Notes: generated from the sequence alone by a model not told the origin. A DNA stretch of 64,000 nt from Candidatus Melainabacteria bacterium (GCA_003151275.1 PLXC01000063.1:1-64000); one strand, 5' to 3'; shown: positions 16,943 to 27,084, counted from the first letter of the stretch. Numbers and translations are program-made.

Positions 16943-19204
16943 ATGGAAGCAGACGCTCGATTTAAAACCACCCAGAGCCCGAATCTGGCCGTGGGCAGAA
17001 TTTGCCCCGTGTGTCAGTTGTGCGTATCATCCAATGTCACCATCTGTCCCAACGACGGCACATCACTGCTTGGGGCAGAAGAGGTGGGCAACAAGTTAGC
17101 AGACCAATACGAATTTGTTTCTGTCATTGCCACAGGTGGCATGGGCATCATTTATGAGGCAAGGCACCTGGCCTTGAATCAGAAAGTCGCCATAAAAATG
17201 ATGCAAACGGGTCGTCTAGACGATGCGCACGTAAAACGCTTTCGGAGAGAAGCCGAGTCACTGACAGCACTAGATCACGCCAACATCATTCACGTGCGTG
17301 ACTACGGACTAACTGAAAATGGGCAACCATATATGGTGCTTGATTTTATCGAAGGACTTTCGCTGTCAGAATTAGTTCACCAACTGGGTCCCATTCCGGT
17401 AAAAACCGCCCTCAGCATTTTCGTCCAAACTGCTGACGCACTCGCTCATGCACATGAACGCGGAGTCCTTCATCGTGACTTAAAACCCGGCAACATCATG
17501 GTCGCAGAATTGCAAAATGATCAGCCACTTGTAAAACTGATCGACTTCGGTATCGCAAAAGTCTTGACCGATGAACCAGACAATGGTCTAACTTCAACAG
17601 GCGAAGTGCTGGGAAGCCCTGCCTACATGAGCCCGGAACAAACTACTGGGATGAAACTCGATCAACGAACCGACGTGTATTCGTTTGGATGCGTTATGTT
17701 CGAAGCTCTAACTGGTACGCCGCCCTTTCAGGGAGCCACCGCCCTTGATGTGATCTTTCAGCAGATTCATTCGAAGGCACCATCACTGACGGACAGCTCC
17801 ACAAGCGAGTTCCCAACGAGTCTGCAACAAATAGTTTCCCAAGCACTGCAGAAAGATCCTGACAAGCGCTTCCGCTCAATGGCGGAACTGCGCGATCAGC
17901 TCGCAGGAGTGGAAATCCTTAAGGAAAGCCCTGAATCGTCTCAAGAAGAAAGAGATCCTAAGCTTGAAACTGCCACTCGAATTCGCATCAGTATTTTAGG
18001 ATGCTGTGTCGCATTATTTGTGGTTACAATTTTTATGAGTGGCTACTTGTTATGGCAACAACATCAACAAAGAACTGCAATAGAAGAAGCGAAGCTCTTA
18101 GAAGAAAAACAGGCTAAGGAAGATACTGAACAGAAATTACAGAACGCCCGAAATTGGAGTGCCAATACTATGGCACGCGAAGCAATACAACGTGCTCGAA
18201 TACATCCAGATCCCAATGCGCCAAGGCACGTGAAAATAAGGGAACAAACTTGCACCGATGAAGCTTTGGACGAATTTAGCACAGGCTCGGCTGGCTTTGA
18301 TTCGATCGAAATCGAAGAGACATGCGTAAAAGGACCGGGATTAGCATATTTGATCAGATACCCGGTCGTGGTTTTGAGTCTCAATGAATCAAGCATTACC
18401 GACCGCGCATTTCTTGAACTGACTCACATGCATTATCTCGCGCAATTGCAGATCGATGAATCCGAAATTACAAATGCAGGCTTGAAGCAATTGGTTGGAT
18501 TAAAGTTGAATAGATTATCCGTAAGGGCTGACAGAATCACGGACGAAGGCATGATCAACATAGCTGAGATACGCACGTTAGAGAACGTTCAATGTGGGCG
18601 GAATCCGCTCATTACCGACTTGGGTTATGCTCAGTTGAAAAAATTGCCTATGCTGAGATCGCTCGACGTTCAATCAAACACAATTACCGCGAAATCTGCC
18701 TCTGTGATTGCTCAACTTAAGGGACTCGAAGACTTAAATTTGGAAAAGACGACCATAACTGATGCTGGTCTTAAGGAAGTCAGCGCATTGTCAAACCTCA
18801 TATCGATCGGGCTGCCGAAATGCGAAAACATTACCTCAGCGGGTTGGAAATATCTGTACAAACTATCGAAACTGCAAAGAGTGGAGCTAGACAATGAATC
18901 ATCATTTCAGGATAAGGACTTGGATTTTGTCCACCATTGCCCAGCTCTGACGACTTTAACTCTGGATGGAACAGCTGTTACAGATGTGGGCATGGAGGTA
19001 ATTGGCAAAACCGGAATAACGAACTTGCATATTGAGGAAACCAAGGTAACTGATCATGGCTTGATGACATTAGCGAAAGACAAAAACTTAAAGACGTTAA
19101 AAGTGACTGAGGATTTGATCACCGAAGCTGGTATTAACGAATTTCGCAAACTTAGACCAAACGTGCTCTCGCCGGAGAAAAAGCATCTCAAAGTGCAATT
19201 CTAG
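16943..19204 (+). CDS. Receptor-like Ser/Thr protein kinase with extracytoplasmic LRRs (array member 2)
   Basis: 753 residues, the longest of the four. The ribbon has four Cys (C21, C24, C27, C35). Kinase domain about 56-325 with ATGGMG loop, K84, HRDLKPGN, DFG and SPAYMSPEQ all present. Membrane helix about 346-372 (SILGCCVALFVVTIFMSGYL). A Lys/Glu-rich, likely coiled segment follows (EEAKLLEEKQAKEDTEQK) that the other three lack, then about ten LRR units (about 450-740). Starts 20 bp after the previous gene, so probably the same transcript. Ligand and substrates unknown. Confidence 0.9.
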   Translation: MEADARFKTTQSPNLAVGRICPVCQLCVSSNVTICPNDGTSLLGAEEVGNKLADQYEFVSVIATGGMGIIYEARHLALNQKVAIKMMQTGRLDDAHVKRFRREAESLTALDHANIIHVRDYGLTENGQPYMVLDFIEGLSLSELVHQLGPIPVKTALSIFVQTADALAHAHERGVLHRDLKPGNIMVAELQNDQPLVKLIDFGIAKVLTDEPDNGLTSTGEVLGSPAYMSPEQTTGMKLDQRTDVYSFGCVMFEALTGTPPFQGATALDVIFQQIHSKAPSLTDSSTSEFPTSLQQIVSQALQKDPDKRFRSMAELRDQLAGVEILKESPESSQEERDPKLETATRIRISILGCCVALFVVTIFMSGYLLWQQHQQRTAIEEAKLLEEKQAKEDTEQKLQNARNWSANTMAREAIQRARIHPDPNAPRHVKIREQTCTDEALDEFSTGSAGFDSIEIEETCVKGPGLAYLIRYPVVVLSLNESSITDRAFLELTHMHYLAQLQIDESEITNAGLKQLVGLKLNRLSVRADRITDEGMINIAEIRTLENVQCGRNPLITDLGYAQLKKLPMLRSLDVQSNTITAKSASVIAQLKGLEDLNLEKTTITDAGLKEVSALSNLISIGLPKCENITSAGWKYLYKLSKLQRVELDNESSFQDKDLDFVHHCPALTTLTLDGTAVTDVGMEVIGKTGITNLHIEETKVTDHGLMTLAKDKNLKTLKVTEDLITEAGINEFRKLRPNVLSPEKKHLKVQF

Positions 19205-19320
19205 GTCCTTACAGTAGTTCCTCCAAAATAATACTGATCCGTTCTCTGAATGGGCTAACAAAAAACTCTGACATATCTGACAAGGTGACCGAGTAACTGT
19301 CGCGAAAATGAGAGAAAATT

Positions 19321-21381
19321 TTGACAACTTCTGACGAATCAAATTCTCTATTCAAACAACCATCATCTCCGCCTGAGCTGGAATCTCTTTTTCACGTCTG
19401 TTCTGCTTGCGGGCTGAAATTACCAATCGGTATTTCAAACTGTCCAAATGACGGAACGTTTTTAGCAAATTCCACAGCTGACAAACTTGGAGAGCAATAT
19501 GAATTTCTCGAAGAGATAGGCTCCGGCGGCATTGGGATAGTCTACAAAGCACGTCATCTATTGTTGAATCAACTCGTTGCCGTCAAAGTTTTGCGCGCTA
19601 CCAGCATGGGTCAAGGTGGCCAAAAACGTTTTGAACAAGAGGCAAAACTAATTAGCTCGCTCGATCATCGCGGTATTGTGCACCTGAGGGATTTTGGCAC
19701 AACAGAATCCGGGCAATTACACATGGTGCTGGATTATGTAGCAGGTCAAAGTCTGGCCGATGCGGTTAACTGGCAAGGAGCCTTATCAGTTGCGGACAGC
19801 TTGGAGATTGTCATTCAAGTTTGTGATGCAATGGAATACGCTCACAGAAAGTCCATTCTCCATAGGGACATCAAGCCGAGCAACATAATGTTCGAACGAA
19901 CAGAAAATGGTTTGGACGTGAAGGTCTTAGACTTTGGCATAGCGAAAGTTCTCGACCTATCATCAGAGCAAGCAGCCATGACAAAGACCGGCGAGATTTT
20001 CGGTAGTCCGCTCTACATGAGCCCGGAACAGGCATCAGGCAAAAAACTTGACGCGCGTTCAGATATTTATTCGTTGGGCATCGTCATGTACGAAATACTC
20101 AGTGGCACTCCTCCCTTTGCCGGTCTCAATATGATCGACACTATAACCAAGCAAATCAATCAAGAAGTTCCGGCTCTTTCTACGGTCAACAAATCCATTC
20201 CCCCCGAAGTTGATGCCGTTGTGGCCAAGGCTCTTGCCAAAGACCCGGAAGATAGATTCCAATCCATGGCTGACCTTAAGCGAGCTCTTCTTGATGTCAA
20301 AAGTGGCAAGAAAAAATTGTCATTAAGTAAAACAGATGAAATACAAAATCTAAAGCTAAATACGAAAAAGTTTGAACGAAAAGTTATAGTCGCTTCAACT
20401 TGCATCATTCTGCTGTCAATTAGCTTGCTAACGATGCGTCTAACAAGGAAAGAAGAAACTCCAGTCATACAGCAACCGGTGCGAAGTGAATCTAACATTC
20501 CCGAACCTGACGTAATATTTCAAACAAAAACTCCTGAGGAAACTGCGAAAGCAGATGCAACGGCAAAAGAGCGCATACAACAACACATAGGTGACAAGGA
20601 AGTCAGTCTCAGTGGGCTCCCGGTAACAGACGCAGGACTGAGACCTTTCGAGGAATGTAAACTAACCGAACAGATTAACCTGCGTGACAGCAGAGTGACC
20701 GGTCCCGGTCTTGCATATTTGATTCATCTTCCTCTTCGTGAACTTAACTTGTATGGATCGCCCATTACAGATCGAAGTTTATTTGAAATCAAGAATATGA
20801 AACACTTAGAACAACTGAATTTAAGTCACACAGACATTAGTGACGCTGGACTTGCTCAACTTGTAGGCTTAAAGCATCTGAAGCGCCTATCGCTGAAACA
20901 AGTGCCTGTTTCGGACGGAGGAATAGATGACCTCGCGAAAATCAAAACGCTCGAGTGTCTCAATCTTAAGTACATCGCTGCAATAACAGCGAAGGGCATG
21001 AAAAAATTAGCGAGTATGCCAAAGTTGCGCGAGCTAAGAATTCGAAAGAGTCAAATTGGTGATCTTCAGCTGGAAGGCTTGAAGTCATCGAAATATTTAC
21101 TAATCCTTGACCTTAAAGAAGATCCAAACAGCCCAAGTCCAGATCCAAAGGTAACCGATCAAACTATTTCCTATTTACTGAAAACAAATATCGAACAGCT
21201 CAATATCTCAGATACGCAGGTAACCGCCGACGGGCTGCTTATGCTAAAAAATATGCACAGCCTGAAATTTCTAGCGGCAGAGGGCAACAATATCAGCAGA
21301 GCAGACCTAAAGGCACTGCACAAACTACGACCAGATATCAAATTCATAGACAAAATGAGCGAAGATCTTGACCAGTTTTGA
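19321..21381 (+). CDS. Receptor-like Ser/Thr protein kinase with extracytoplasmic LRRs (array member 3)
   Basis: 686 residues from TTG 19321. Ribbon FHVCSACGLKLPI...CPNDGT (C27, C30, C41), very like member 4. Kinase with GSGGIG loop, K89, HRDIKPSN, DFG and SPLYMSPEQ. A single membrane helix (STCIILLSISLLTM) follows the kinase domain, then about nine LRRs with the ITD.(S/G)L phase. 116 bp after member 2; its 3' end overlaps the next gene by 14 bp. Confidence 0.9.
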   Translation: MTTSDESNSLFKQPSSPPELESLFHVCSACGLKLPIGISNCPNDGTFLANSTADKLGEQYEFLEEIGSGGIGIVYKARHLLLNQLVAVKVLRATSMGQGGQKRFEQEAKLISSLDHRGIVHLRDFGTTESGQLHMVLDYVAGQSLADAVNWQGALSVADSLEIVIQVCDAMEYAHRKSILHRDIKPSNIMFERTENGLDVKVLDFGIAKVLDLSSEQAAMTKTGEIFGSPLYMSPEQASGKKLDARSDIYSLGIVMYEILSGTPPFAGLNMIDTITKQINQEVPALSTVNKSIPPEVDAVVAKALAKDPEDRFQSMADLKRALLDVKSGKKKLSLSKTDEIQNLKLNTKKFERKVIVASTCIILLSISLLTMRLTRKEETPVIQQPVRSESNIPEPDVIFQTKTPEETAKADATAKERIQQHIGDKEVSLSGLPVTDAGLRPFEECKLTEQINLRDSRVTGPGLAYLIHLPLRELNLYGSPITDRSLFEIKNMKHLEQLNLSHTDISDAGLAQLVGLKHLKRLSLKQVPVSDGGIDDLAKIKTLECLNLKYIAAITAKGMKKLASMPKLRELRIRKSQIGDLQLEGLKSSKYLLILDLKEDPNSPSPDPKVTDQTISYLLKTNIEQLNISDTQVTADGLLMLKNMHSLKFLAAEGNNISRADLKALHKLRPDIKFIDKMSEDLDQF

Positions 21382-23374
21382 TGAATCAAATCGTCTTGCT
21401 GAACAAAATTCCTCTTCTCCCAAGGAGGAAAACTTATTTCACGTTTGTCCGAGGTGCGGTCTGAAATTACCGATCAGCATTTCAAACTGTCCTGACGATG
21501 GCACCTATTTAACAAGCGCGCTCGGAGAGCGGCTTTCAGAACACTACGAGTTCTTGGAAGAAATCGGATCTGGTGGCAACGGCATAGTCTACAAGGCCCG
21601 GCACAGACTGCTTAATTACATAGTGGCGATAAAAATGCTTCGTGCAAACAAGCTTGAGCAGAACATCCTGCGTCGCTTTAACCAGGAAGCTAAAGTGATT
21701 AGCACACTCGACCATCCGGCCATTGTCAAATTGAGAGATTATGGCGTGACGGAATCGGGGCAACCGCATATGGTGCTCGAGTATCTTCAAGGTCAAACAC
21801 TGGCCCAACTAATTGATAAGCAAGGTCCGCTCTCAGTAAAGAAGTTTATAAATATCTTCCTTCAGTGTTGCGACGGGTTGGAGCATGCACACAAGCAGAA
21901 TATCTTGCATAGAGATGTAAAACCGACCAACATAATGTTTAGTGGCGATACTAACCAAGTAAAGATATTAGATTTTGGCATCGCCAAGATCGTTGATATG
22001 GCGGACCAATCAGCTGGCTTGACAAAAACTGGTGAAGTATTCGGCAGCCCAAGATACATGAGTCCCGAGCAAGCGACGGGAAAAAGAGTCGACGTCAGAT
22101 CTGACATCTACTCCCTGGGCATCGTTATGTATGAGGCACTAACTGGTTCTACGCCGTTCGCCGGCAATACGACATACGACCTTCTGTCGAGCCAGATAAG
22201 CACAATAGCTCCCTCGGTTCGCTCTATAGAAAAAAGCTTGCCAGTGGACATCGAGGCGATTGTGAGCAAATGTCTGGCAAAAGAACCCTACGAGAGATTC
22301 CAATCAATGGGCGAAGTAAAAAAAGCGTTGATGAGTGTTAACCTTGGAAAGAGAATTAGAAAGCCCTCCACTAAGTCGGATCGCTGGAAGCACCCTGAGA
22401 CATGGCTTTTGCTTTCAGGAGCGGTGTTGCTCATTGCCGTATGCGCCTTGATCGGTGCGTTCGCCATGTACTTCATGAAACGAGCAGATGCACCACATCC
22501 GGTGCAGGAGCTTGAGGGGATGGAAACACTCTCGACCAACGGAGAAACGGCTAGAGCGTATATTCGGAAGAACATACATAACAAGGTCATAAATTTCGAC
22601 AAAAGTATCTCAGCCAGCGTTGACGTAAACGATGTAACGTTGGAGGAATTTGACAACACTAACGTCACTGAAGAACTTAGTATGCGTGGTTCCAGAATTC
22701 AGGGACCAGGACTTGCTCACTTAATCCATCTGCCTCTTCGAAAATTAGCTCTCAGCACCGGCATTTTTACAAATCGAGCGATGAAAGAAATCAGCCACAT
22801 GGAAAATTTAGAGGTTCTCGATTTGTCCGGCACAAATGTCAATGATGAGGGTCTTAGCGAGCTAGCCAAATTGAGAAATTTGAACACTCTTTACTTAAAA
22901 GAAGAGGAGAAGATTACCAATGCTGGATTAGCCAACTTAGCACCATTGTCGAAACTTGAAACGCTCAATCTCTCGAAAAATTCCTGGCTGACAGAAGCAG
23001 GACTGAAAGCCATCTCAGCACTTCCATCTTTAAGAATTCTGCGCTTGGATAAAAGCGGCATCTCAGATGCTGATCTCTCGGCAATCAAACACTTGAAAAA
23101 TTTGAGCATGTTGACTTTGAGATACTCCCAGATCGGAGATAAAGGTGTCGAGCATCTCGTGGACACGCAAATTGCCCAAATCGATCTGCAACACTCAAAC
23201 ATCACTGACAAAGCTCTAGAAAGTCTGGCAAAAATGAAGGCCCTAAAAGAGGTAGGTTTGCACAGTTGCAAAGTCAGTGAAGCTGCTATGGACCAACTCA
23301 AAAAGCTGCGTCCAGACGTGAAGGTTTACTTCAAAGACGTCGTTCCGTTCAATTCCAATCACGACAATCAATAA
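21368..23374 (+). CDS. Receptor-like Ser/Thr protein kinase with extracytoplasmic LRRs (array member 4)
   Basis: 668 residues from TTG 21368, overlapping the 3' end of member 3. Ribbon C27, C30, C41. Kinase with GSGGNG loop, VAIKML, HRDVKPTN, DFG and SPRYMSPEQ. Membrane helix LLLSGAVLLIAVCALIGAFA, then LRRs to the end. The N-terminal 45 residues are so close to member 3 that recent duplication is likely. The juxtamembrane outer segment contains a copy of a 16-bp hairpin core also found at 32.7 and 33.5 kb. Confidence 0.9.
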   Translation: MTSFDESNRLAEQNSSSPKEENLFHVCPRCGLKLPISISNCPDDGTYLTSALGERLSEHYEFLEEIGSGGNGIVYKARHRLLNYIVAIKMLRANKLEQNILRRFNQEAKVISTLDHPAIVKLRDYGVTESGQPHMVLEYLQGQTLAQLIDKQGPLSVKKFINIFLQCCDGLEHAHKQNILHRDVKPTNIMFSGDTNQVKILDFGIAKIVDMADQSAGLTKTGEVFGSPRYMSPEQATGKRVDVRSDIYSLGIVMYEALTGSTPFAGNTTYDLLSSQISTIAPSVRSIEKSLPVDIEAIVSKCLAKEPYERFQSMGEVKKALMSVNLGKRIRKPSTKSDRWKHPETWLLLSGAVLLIAVCALIGAFAMYFMKRADAPHPVQELEGMETLSTNGETARAYIRKNIHNKVINFDKSISASVDVNDVTLEEFDNTNVTEELSMRGSRIQGPGLAHLIHLPLRKLALSTGIFTNRAMKEISHMENLEVLDLSGTNVNDEGLSELAKLRNLNTLYLKEEEKITNAGLANLAPLSKLETLNLSKNSWLTEAGLKAISALPSLRILRLDKSGISDADLSAIKHLKNLSMLTLRYSQIGDKGVEHLVDTQIAQIDLQHSNITDKALESLAKMKALKEVGLHSCKVSEAAMDQLKKLRPDVKVYFKDVVPFNSNHDNQ

Positions 23375-23420
23375 CTAAGTAACTAATATCAATACTCCAC
23401 ATTCCATTTGAGTCGATAAC

Positions 23421-23495
23421 CGAAATGGAGCGCGGGTCAAAAGACCCGCCTGATGCGTGATTGTGGGCGACTGTGGACAGTCGCGCTCCATTTCG
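23421..23495. repeat. Nested inverted repeat forming a three-way junction
   Basis: The outer stem is CGAAATGGAGCG (23421-23432) with CGCTCCATTTCG (23484-23495). Inside are two perfect hairpins: GCGGGTC-AAAA-GACCCGC (23432-23449) and GCGACTG-TGGA-CAGTCGC (23467-23484). It lies between the convergent kinase and nitrilase genes. It could be a bidirectional terminator or a REP/MITE-like mobile element; no long T-tract is present. Confidence 0.8.
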
Positions 23496-23518
23496 AGAAT
23501 CGTCGCTCTCCATCAATA

Positions 23519-24358
23519 CTAGTCGGAGTTAGAAACTTCTTCGTACCAGCGCTGATTGCTGTCTCTCCAACGTGCATAGACATCTGATCTGCGATTTTGC
23601 AAAGTCGGCGAATACTCGCGTACTTCATCGACTCTTTGCCCACGCAACTCGCTGACCATGATGCATTCATTATTGGCTACACTAGCCTGGATCACACCCA
23701 TTGGATCAACAACCATGCTATTGCCGCAACAGTTCACACCAACCTGCGCTGCCACCACCATATACAAATTATTCTCTATTGCACGCGCTCGCGTAAGAAT
23801 TTCAAGATGCGATTCTTTCATTGGTCCTGCTTGCCATGCGACCGGCAAAAGAATCACTTGGGCACCCTGGAATGCGAGATAGCGAGCCAATTCTGGAAAG
23901 CGCAGGTCATAACATGTCATCACACCGAAGGTCAATGTGCCAGCTTGGAACACGAGAGTTGCACCATCTCCGGCCATGACGCGATCCGACTCTTTCGTGC
24001 CGAATGAATCATACAAATGAATTTTGCGATAGGAATCTTTCAACACACCGTCTTCATCAATAACGACGACTGTGTTGTAAACACGACTTGCATCCACACT
24101 GCTTTCAAAAACGCCGGCAACGATGCAGATGCTGTAAAGGTTCGCGAATCTCTTTAAAGTGGTGACGAATGGCCCGTCAATTGCTTCAGCCACTCCGGAT
24201 AAGGATTCAACAGGTTCGGCAGACGCGAACATGCAAGACTCGGGAAAGACAATTAGTTTCGCACCGGCTTCGAAGGCTTGTGAAGTCAGCTCTTCAATGG
24301 TGGTCAGATTGATGTCTTTGTCGGGAGAGACTGACATCTGTCCCACAGCAATTTTCAA
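23519..24358 (-). CDS. Carbon-nitrogen hydrolase, Nit1/deaminated-glutathione-amidase type
   Basis: About 279 residues if started at TTG 24358 (LKIAVGQMSVSP), which fits the family; the open frame runs further upstream into accC but that part has no similarity. The catalytic triad is visible: Glu in FPESCMF, Lys in YRKIHLYDSF, Cys in GVMTCYDLRFPE. CYDLRFPE and YRKIHLYD are typical of the Nit1/Nit2-like branch, which removes the amide from deaminated glutathione or alpha-keto acid amides (metabolite repair). GGAG lies about 11 bases before the chosen TTG. Last gene of the efp-accB-accC group. Confidence 0.88.
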   Translation of the reverse strand: MKIAVGQMSVSPDKDINLTTIEELTSQAFEAGAKLIVFPESCMFASAEPVESLSGVAEAIDGPFVTTLKRFANLYSICIVAGVFESSVDASRVYNTVVVIDEDGVLKDSYRKIHLYDSFGTKESDRVMAGDGATLVFQAGTLTFGVMTCYDLRFPELARYLAFQGAQVILLPVAWQAGPMKESHLEILTRARAIENNLYMVVAAQVGVNCCGNSMVVDPMGVIQASVANNECIMVSELRGQRVDEVREYSPTLQNRRSDVYARWRDSNQRWYEEVSNSD

Positions 24359-24392
24359 TGTCAGTGGTGCTCCGCAATCATAATTTCCGGCT

Positions 24393-25766
24393 CTATTTAC
24401 GGCCGTTTGGCGAACTAGTGTCAGCGGAAGGCGACATATATTTCTCAATGAAATCCGTGTGCACGTCCCCGCGCTGAAAAGCTTCGTGCAACAGAACTTT
24501 CTGATGGAACGGAATAGTCGTCTTAATTCCGGTAATTGCGTATTCATCAAGAGCGCGAAGCATTCTTTGTATAGCTTCCGGTCTGTCTCTTCCCCAAACA
24601 ATGAGCTTGCTTACAAGCGAATCGTAAAATGGCGGTATCGAATAACCTGGATAACAGTGACTGTCGACCCGCACTCCCGGACCACCTGGTGCGATATAAG
24701 CATCAATCTTTCCAGGCGACGGCAAAAAGTTCTTGTCTGGATCTTCAGCGTTGATGCGGCACTCAATCGAATGTCCCCGGAACTCGATTTCCTCTTGCTT
24801 AAGGCTCAGAGGCAGGCCCGAAGCAACCCGGATTTGTTCTTTGACCAAATCCACTCCGGTAATAAATTCAGTCACTGGATGTTCAACTTGAATACGAGTA
24901 TTCATTTCCATGAAGTAGAAATCGTCACCGGTGAAAATGAATTCGAAGGTGCCTGCGCCTTCATAGTTAATGGATCGAGCAGCCTGAACGGCGGCGTCGC
25001 CCATTCTCTTACGCATCGCCGGTGAGATTGCCGGACTCGGAGATTCTTCAATCAATTTTTGATGCCGACGTTGCACTGAACAGTCACGTTCACCAAGGTG
25101 AATTACATTACCGTGCTGATCAGCCATGATTTGAATTTCGATATGTCGAATCGGTTTTAGATATTTCTCAATGTAGACGCCGCCATCACCGAAAGATGCC
25201 GTCGCTTCACTGCGTGCAGATGTGATTGCAGTGCCTAATTGCACTGAATCCGCTGCCACACGCATCCCACGTCCGCCACCACCGGCAGTAGCCTTGACGA
25301 TTACTGGGAAGCCAATTTCTTCAGCAATTTTAAAAGCATCCGCTTCGTTGGTCACAAGTCCATGAGTACCTGGCACCACCGGCACATTGGCTTTACGCAT
25401 CGTTTCGCGAGCAGAGGCCTTATCGCCCATCATATTGATCGCTTCAACACTTGGTCCGATAAATTTAATTCGGTGATCGGCGCATATTTGCGCGAAGTTA
25501 GCATTCTCGGAAAGAAAACCGTACCCCGGATGAATCGCATCAGCACCGGTGAGAACTGCCGTGCTAATCAGGGCTGGTATGTGCAGATAGCTACGTTGCG
25601 AAGACGGAGGTCCGATGCAGAATGCCTCGTCCGCCATCTCGACGTGCAAAGAGTCAGCATCAGCTTGCGAATATACTGCCACCGTTCTCACACCAAGCTC
25701 GTGACAAGCTCGAATCACCCTCAGGGCGATTTCGCCGCGATTAGCAATCAGGACTTTTTGAATCAT
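24393..25766 (-). CDS. accC: Biotin carboxylase subunit of acetyl-CoA carboxylase
   Basis: 457 residues, the full family length. N-terminal [19 protein letters not shown]-grasp glycine loop [10 protein letters not shown], and the signature [14 protein letters not shown]. It carboxylates biotin on AccB with ATP and bicarbonate, the first step of malonyl-CoA and fatty-acid synthesis. ATG 25766 is preferred to TTG 25769. 28 bp downstream of accB on the same strand. accA and accD are not in this window. Confidence 0.97.
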   Translation of the reverse strand: MIQKVLIANRGEIALRVIRACHELGVRTVAVYSQADADSLHVEMADEAFCIGPPSSQRSYLHIPALISTAVLTGADAIHPGYGFLSENANFAQICADHRIKFIGPSVEAINMMGDKASARETMRKANVPVVPGTHGLVTNEADAFKIAEEIGFPVIVKATAGGGGRGMRVAADSVQLGTAITSARSEATASFGDGGVYIEKYLKPIRHIEIQIMADQHGNVIHLGERDCSVQRRHQKLIEESPSPAISPAMRKRMGDAAVQAARSINYEGAGTFEFIFTGDDFYFMEMNTRIQVEHPVTEFITGVDLVKEQIRVASGLPLSLKQEEIEFRGHSIECRINAEDPDKNFLPSPGKIDAYIAPGGPGVRVDSHCYPGYSIPPFYDSLVSKLIVWGRDRPEAIQRMLRALDEYAITGIKTTIPFHQKVLLHEAFQRGDVHTDFIEKYMSPSADTSSPNGRK

Positions 25767-25794
25767 CAAAACTACCGTGGGTGCGTGTTTCTAA

Positions 25795-26298
25795 CTAGCC
25801 TTTAGGATCAACTAAAAAGAGCTGTTGACCGTATTCAACGGTGGTGCCGTTGTCGACGCATACCTTAACGATTTTGCCGCTAACTTCGGAAGGCATATCA
25901 TTCATTAACTTCATTGCTTCAATTATGCAAACAGTCTGTCCGACAGCGATGTGGTCGCCTACGTTGACAAAGGGAGTGGCGGTTGGCGAGCCAGCTCTGT
26001 AAAACGTTCCAACCATCGGAGAAGTGACAGGCACTAAACCATTTGCGCTTGGTGCAACTTCTTGCACTAGTTCCTTGTCCGGCTGTACATCTTGCTTAGG
26101 CTCAAAAGACAGTGGTTGAACCGTCTTCACAGCCGCTGCCTGAGTTGCCACCGCCGGCACTTCGGCACTGATGGTTTGAACACCAGCACCCTTTTTAATT
26201 GTGATTCGATGCTCGCCAAATTCGATAGTCAGTTCGGTTATATCTGTGCTGCTAACAACCGCCAGTAAACTGCGAATTTGTTCTAGATCTATGTTCAC
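25795..26298 (-). CDS. accB: Biotin carboxyl carrier protein of acetyl-CoA carboxylase
   Basis: 167 residues from a GTG start. N-terminal helix DLEQIRSLLAVV, an Ala/Pro/Val-rich flexible linker of about 60 residues, then a C-terminal biotinyl domain with biotin-accepting Lys in EAMKLMND and the thumb-like SPMVGTFYRAGSP segment typical of acetyl-CoA carboxylase carriers. Lies 27 bp after efp. Confidence 0.96.
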   Translation of the reverse strand: MNIDLEQIRSLLAVVSSTDITELTIEFGEHRITIKKGAGVQTISAEVPAVATQAAAVKTVQPLSFEPKQDVQPDKELVQEVAPSANGLVPVTSPMVGTFYRAGSPTATPFVNVGDHIAVGQTVCIIEAMKLMNDMPSEVSGKIVKVCVDNGTTVEYGQQLFLVDPKG

Positions 26299-26325
26299 CC
26301 GCGCTGCCCCTACTGTTGTTACGAC

Positions 26326-26886
26326 TTACACTCTGGTCAAATACTTGCGATTTCTCGTGTCGACTTTGATCTTATCGCCACGCTTGATGTGAAAAGGAAC
26401 AGTGATGGTGGCACCGGTTTCCAAAGTAGCTGGTTTACCGCCACCAGAGCTGGTGTCGCCGCGCTCATCTGGTGCGCATTCGGCAACTTCCAATTCAACA
26501 GTGTTTGGCAGTTCAACACCGATGATGCGGTCTTGAAACTTGAGAATTGTGATCCCTTCCAAGCTCTCTTTCAAAAACTCTGCACCTGAACCAATCGTTT
26601 TCTCTGCCACTTCAATTTGTTCGAAGTTGGTGACATCCATCATGACGAAGTTGTCGCCTTCCTTGTACAAGAACTGCATATCTGACTTTTCAACTACAGC
26701 GCTCGGCACCTTTTCACCGGCACGGAACGTATTTTCGAGAACGGCGCCCGTCTCAACGTTTTTCATTTTTGTGCGGACAAAAGCTGAGCCCTTACCCGGT
26801 TTGACGTGCATGGCTTCTACGATTTGCCAGACGCCGTGGTTGTATTCAATTGTCACACCTGGTCGAAAATCATTGCTGGAGATCAT
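26326..26886 (-). CDS. efp: Translation elongation factor P
   Basis: 186 residues from ATG 26886 (MISSNDFRPG); an in-frame ATG nine codons upstream is unlikely. Three beta domains. The domain I loop PGKGSAFVRTK places the modifiable Lys at the tip, and domain III ends DKIKVDTRNRKYLTRV. EF-P rescues ribosomes stalled on polyproline, which is relevant here because several encoded proteins have Pro-rich linkers. First gene of efp-accB-accC-nitrilase. Confidence 0.97.
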   Translation of the reverse strand: MISSNDFRPGVTIEYNHGVWQIVEAMHVKPGKGSAFVRTKMKNVETGAVLENTFRAGEKVPSAVVEKSDMQFLYKEGDNFVMMDVTNFEQIEVAEKTIGSGAEFLKESLEGITILKFQDRIIGVELPNTVELEVAECAPDERGDTSSGGGKPATLETGATITVPFHIKRGDKIKVDTRNRKYLTRV

Positions 26887-27033
26887 GACAGTTCCGTAAA
26901 ACGCCTGAGGCACAGCGAGTAGTCAAGGTCAACGTGTGGCCGCCTCCAGCCAAGGCTGATTCTAACATCCCTGGCGATGCAGACAGCACCTTCGAATTGT
27001 GTCAATAATTGACCCTTTTGCGTCGACTTCGGG

Positions 27034-27063
27034 TTGCCGAGAGACCCGTAACCCGGCTATAAT
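27034..27063 (+). promoter_or_regulatory. Promoter candidate for valS
   Basis: TTGCCG (27034-27039), an 18-bp spacer and a consensus TATAAT (27058-27063). Transcription would start near 27070, only about 15 nt before the first in-frame ATG, so translation may begin at one of the later in-frame ATGs (27115 or 27157). Confidence 0.65.
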
Positions 27064-27084
27064 CGCGAATTCATACCTCAGCCC

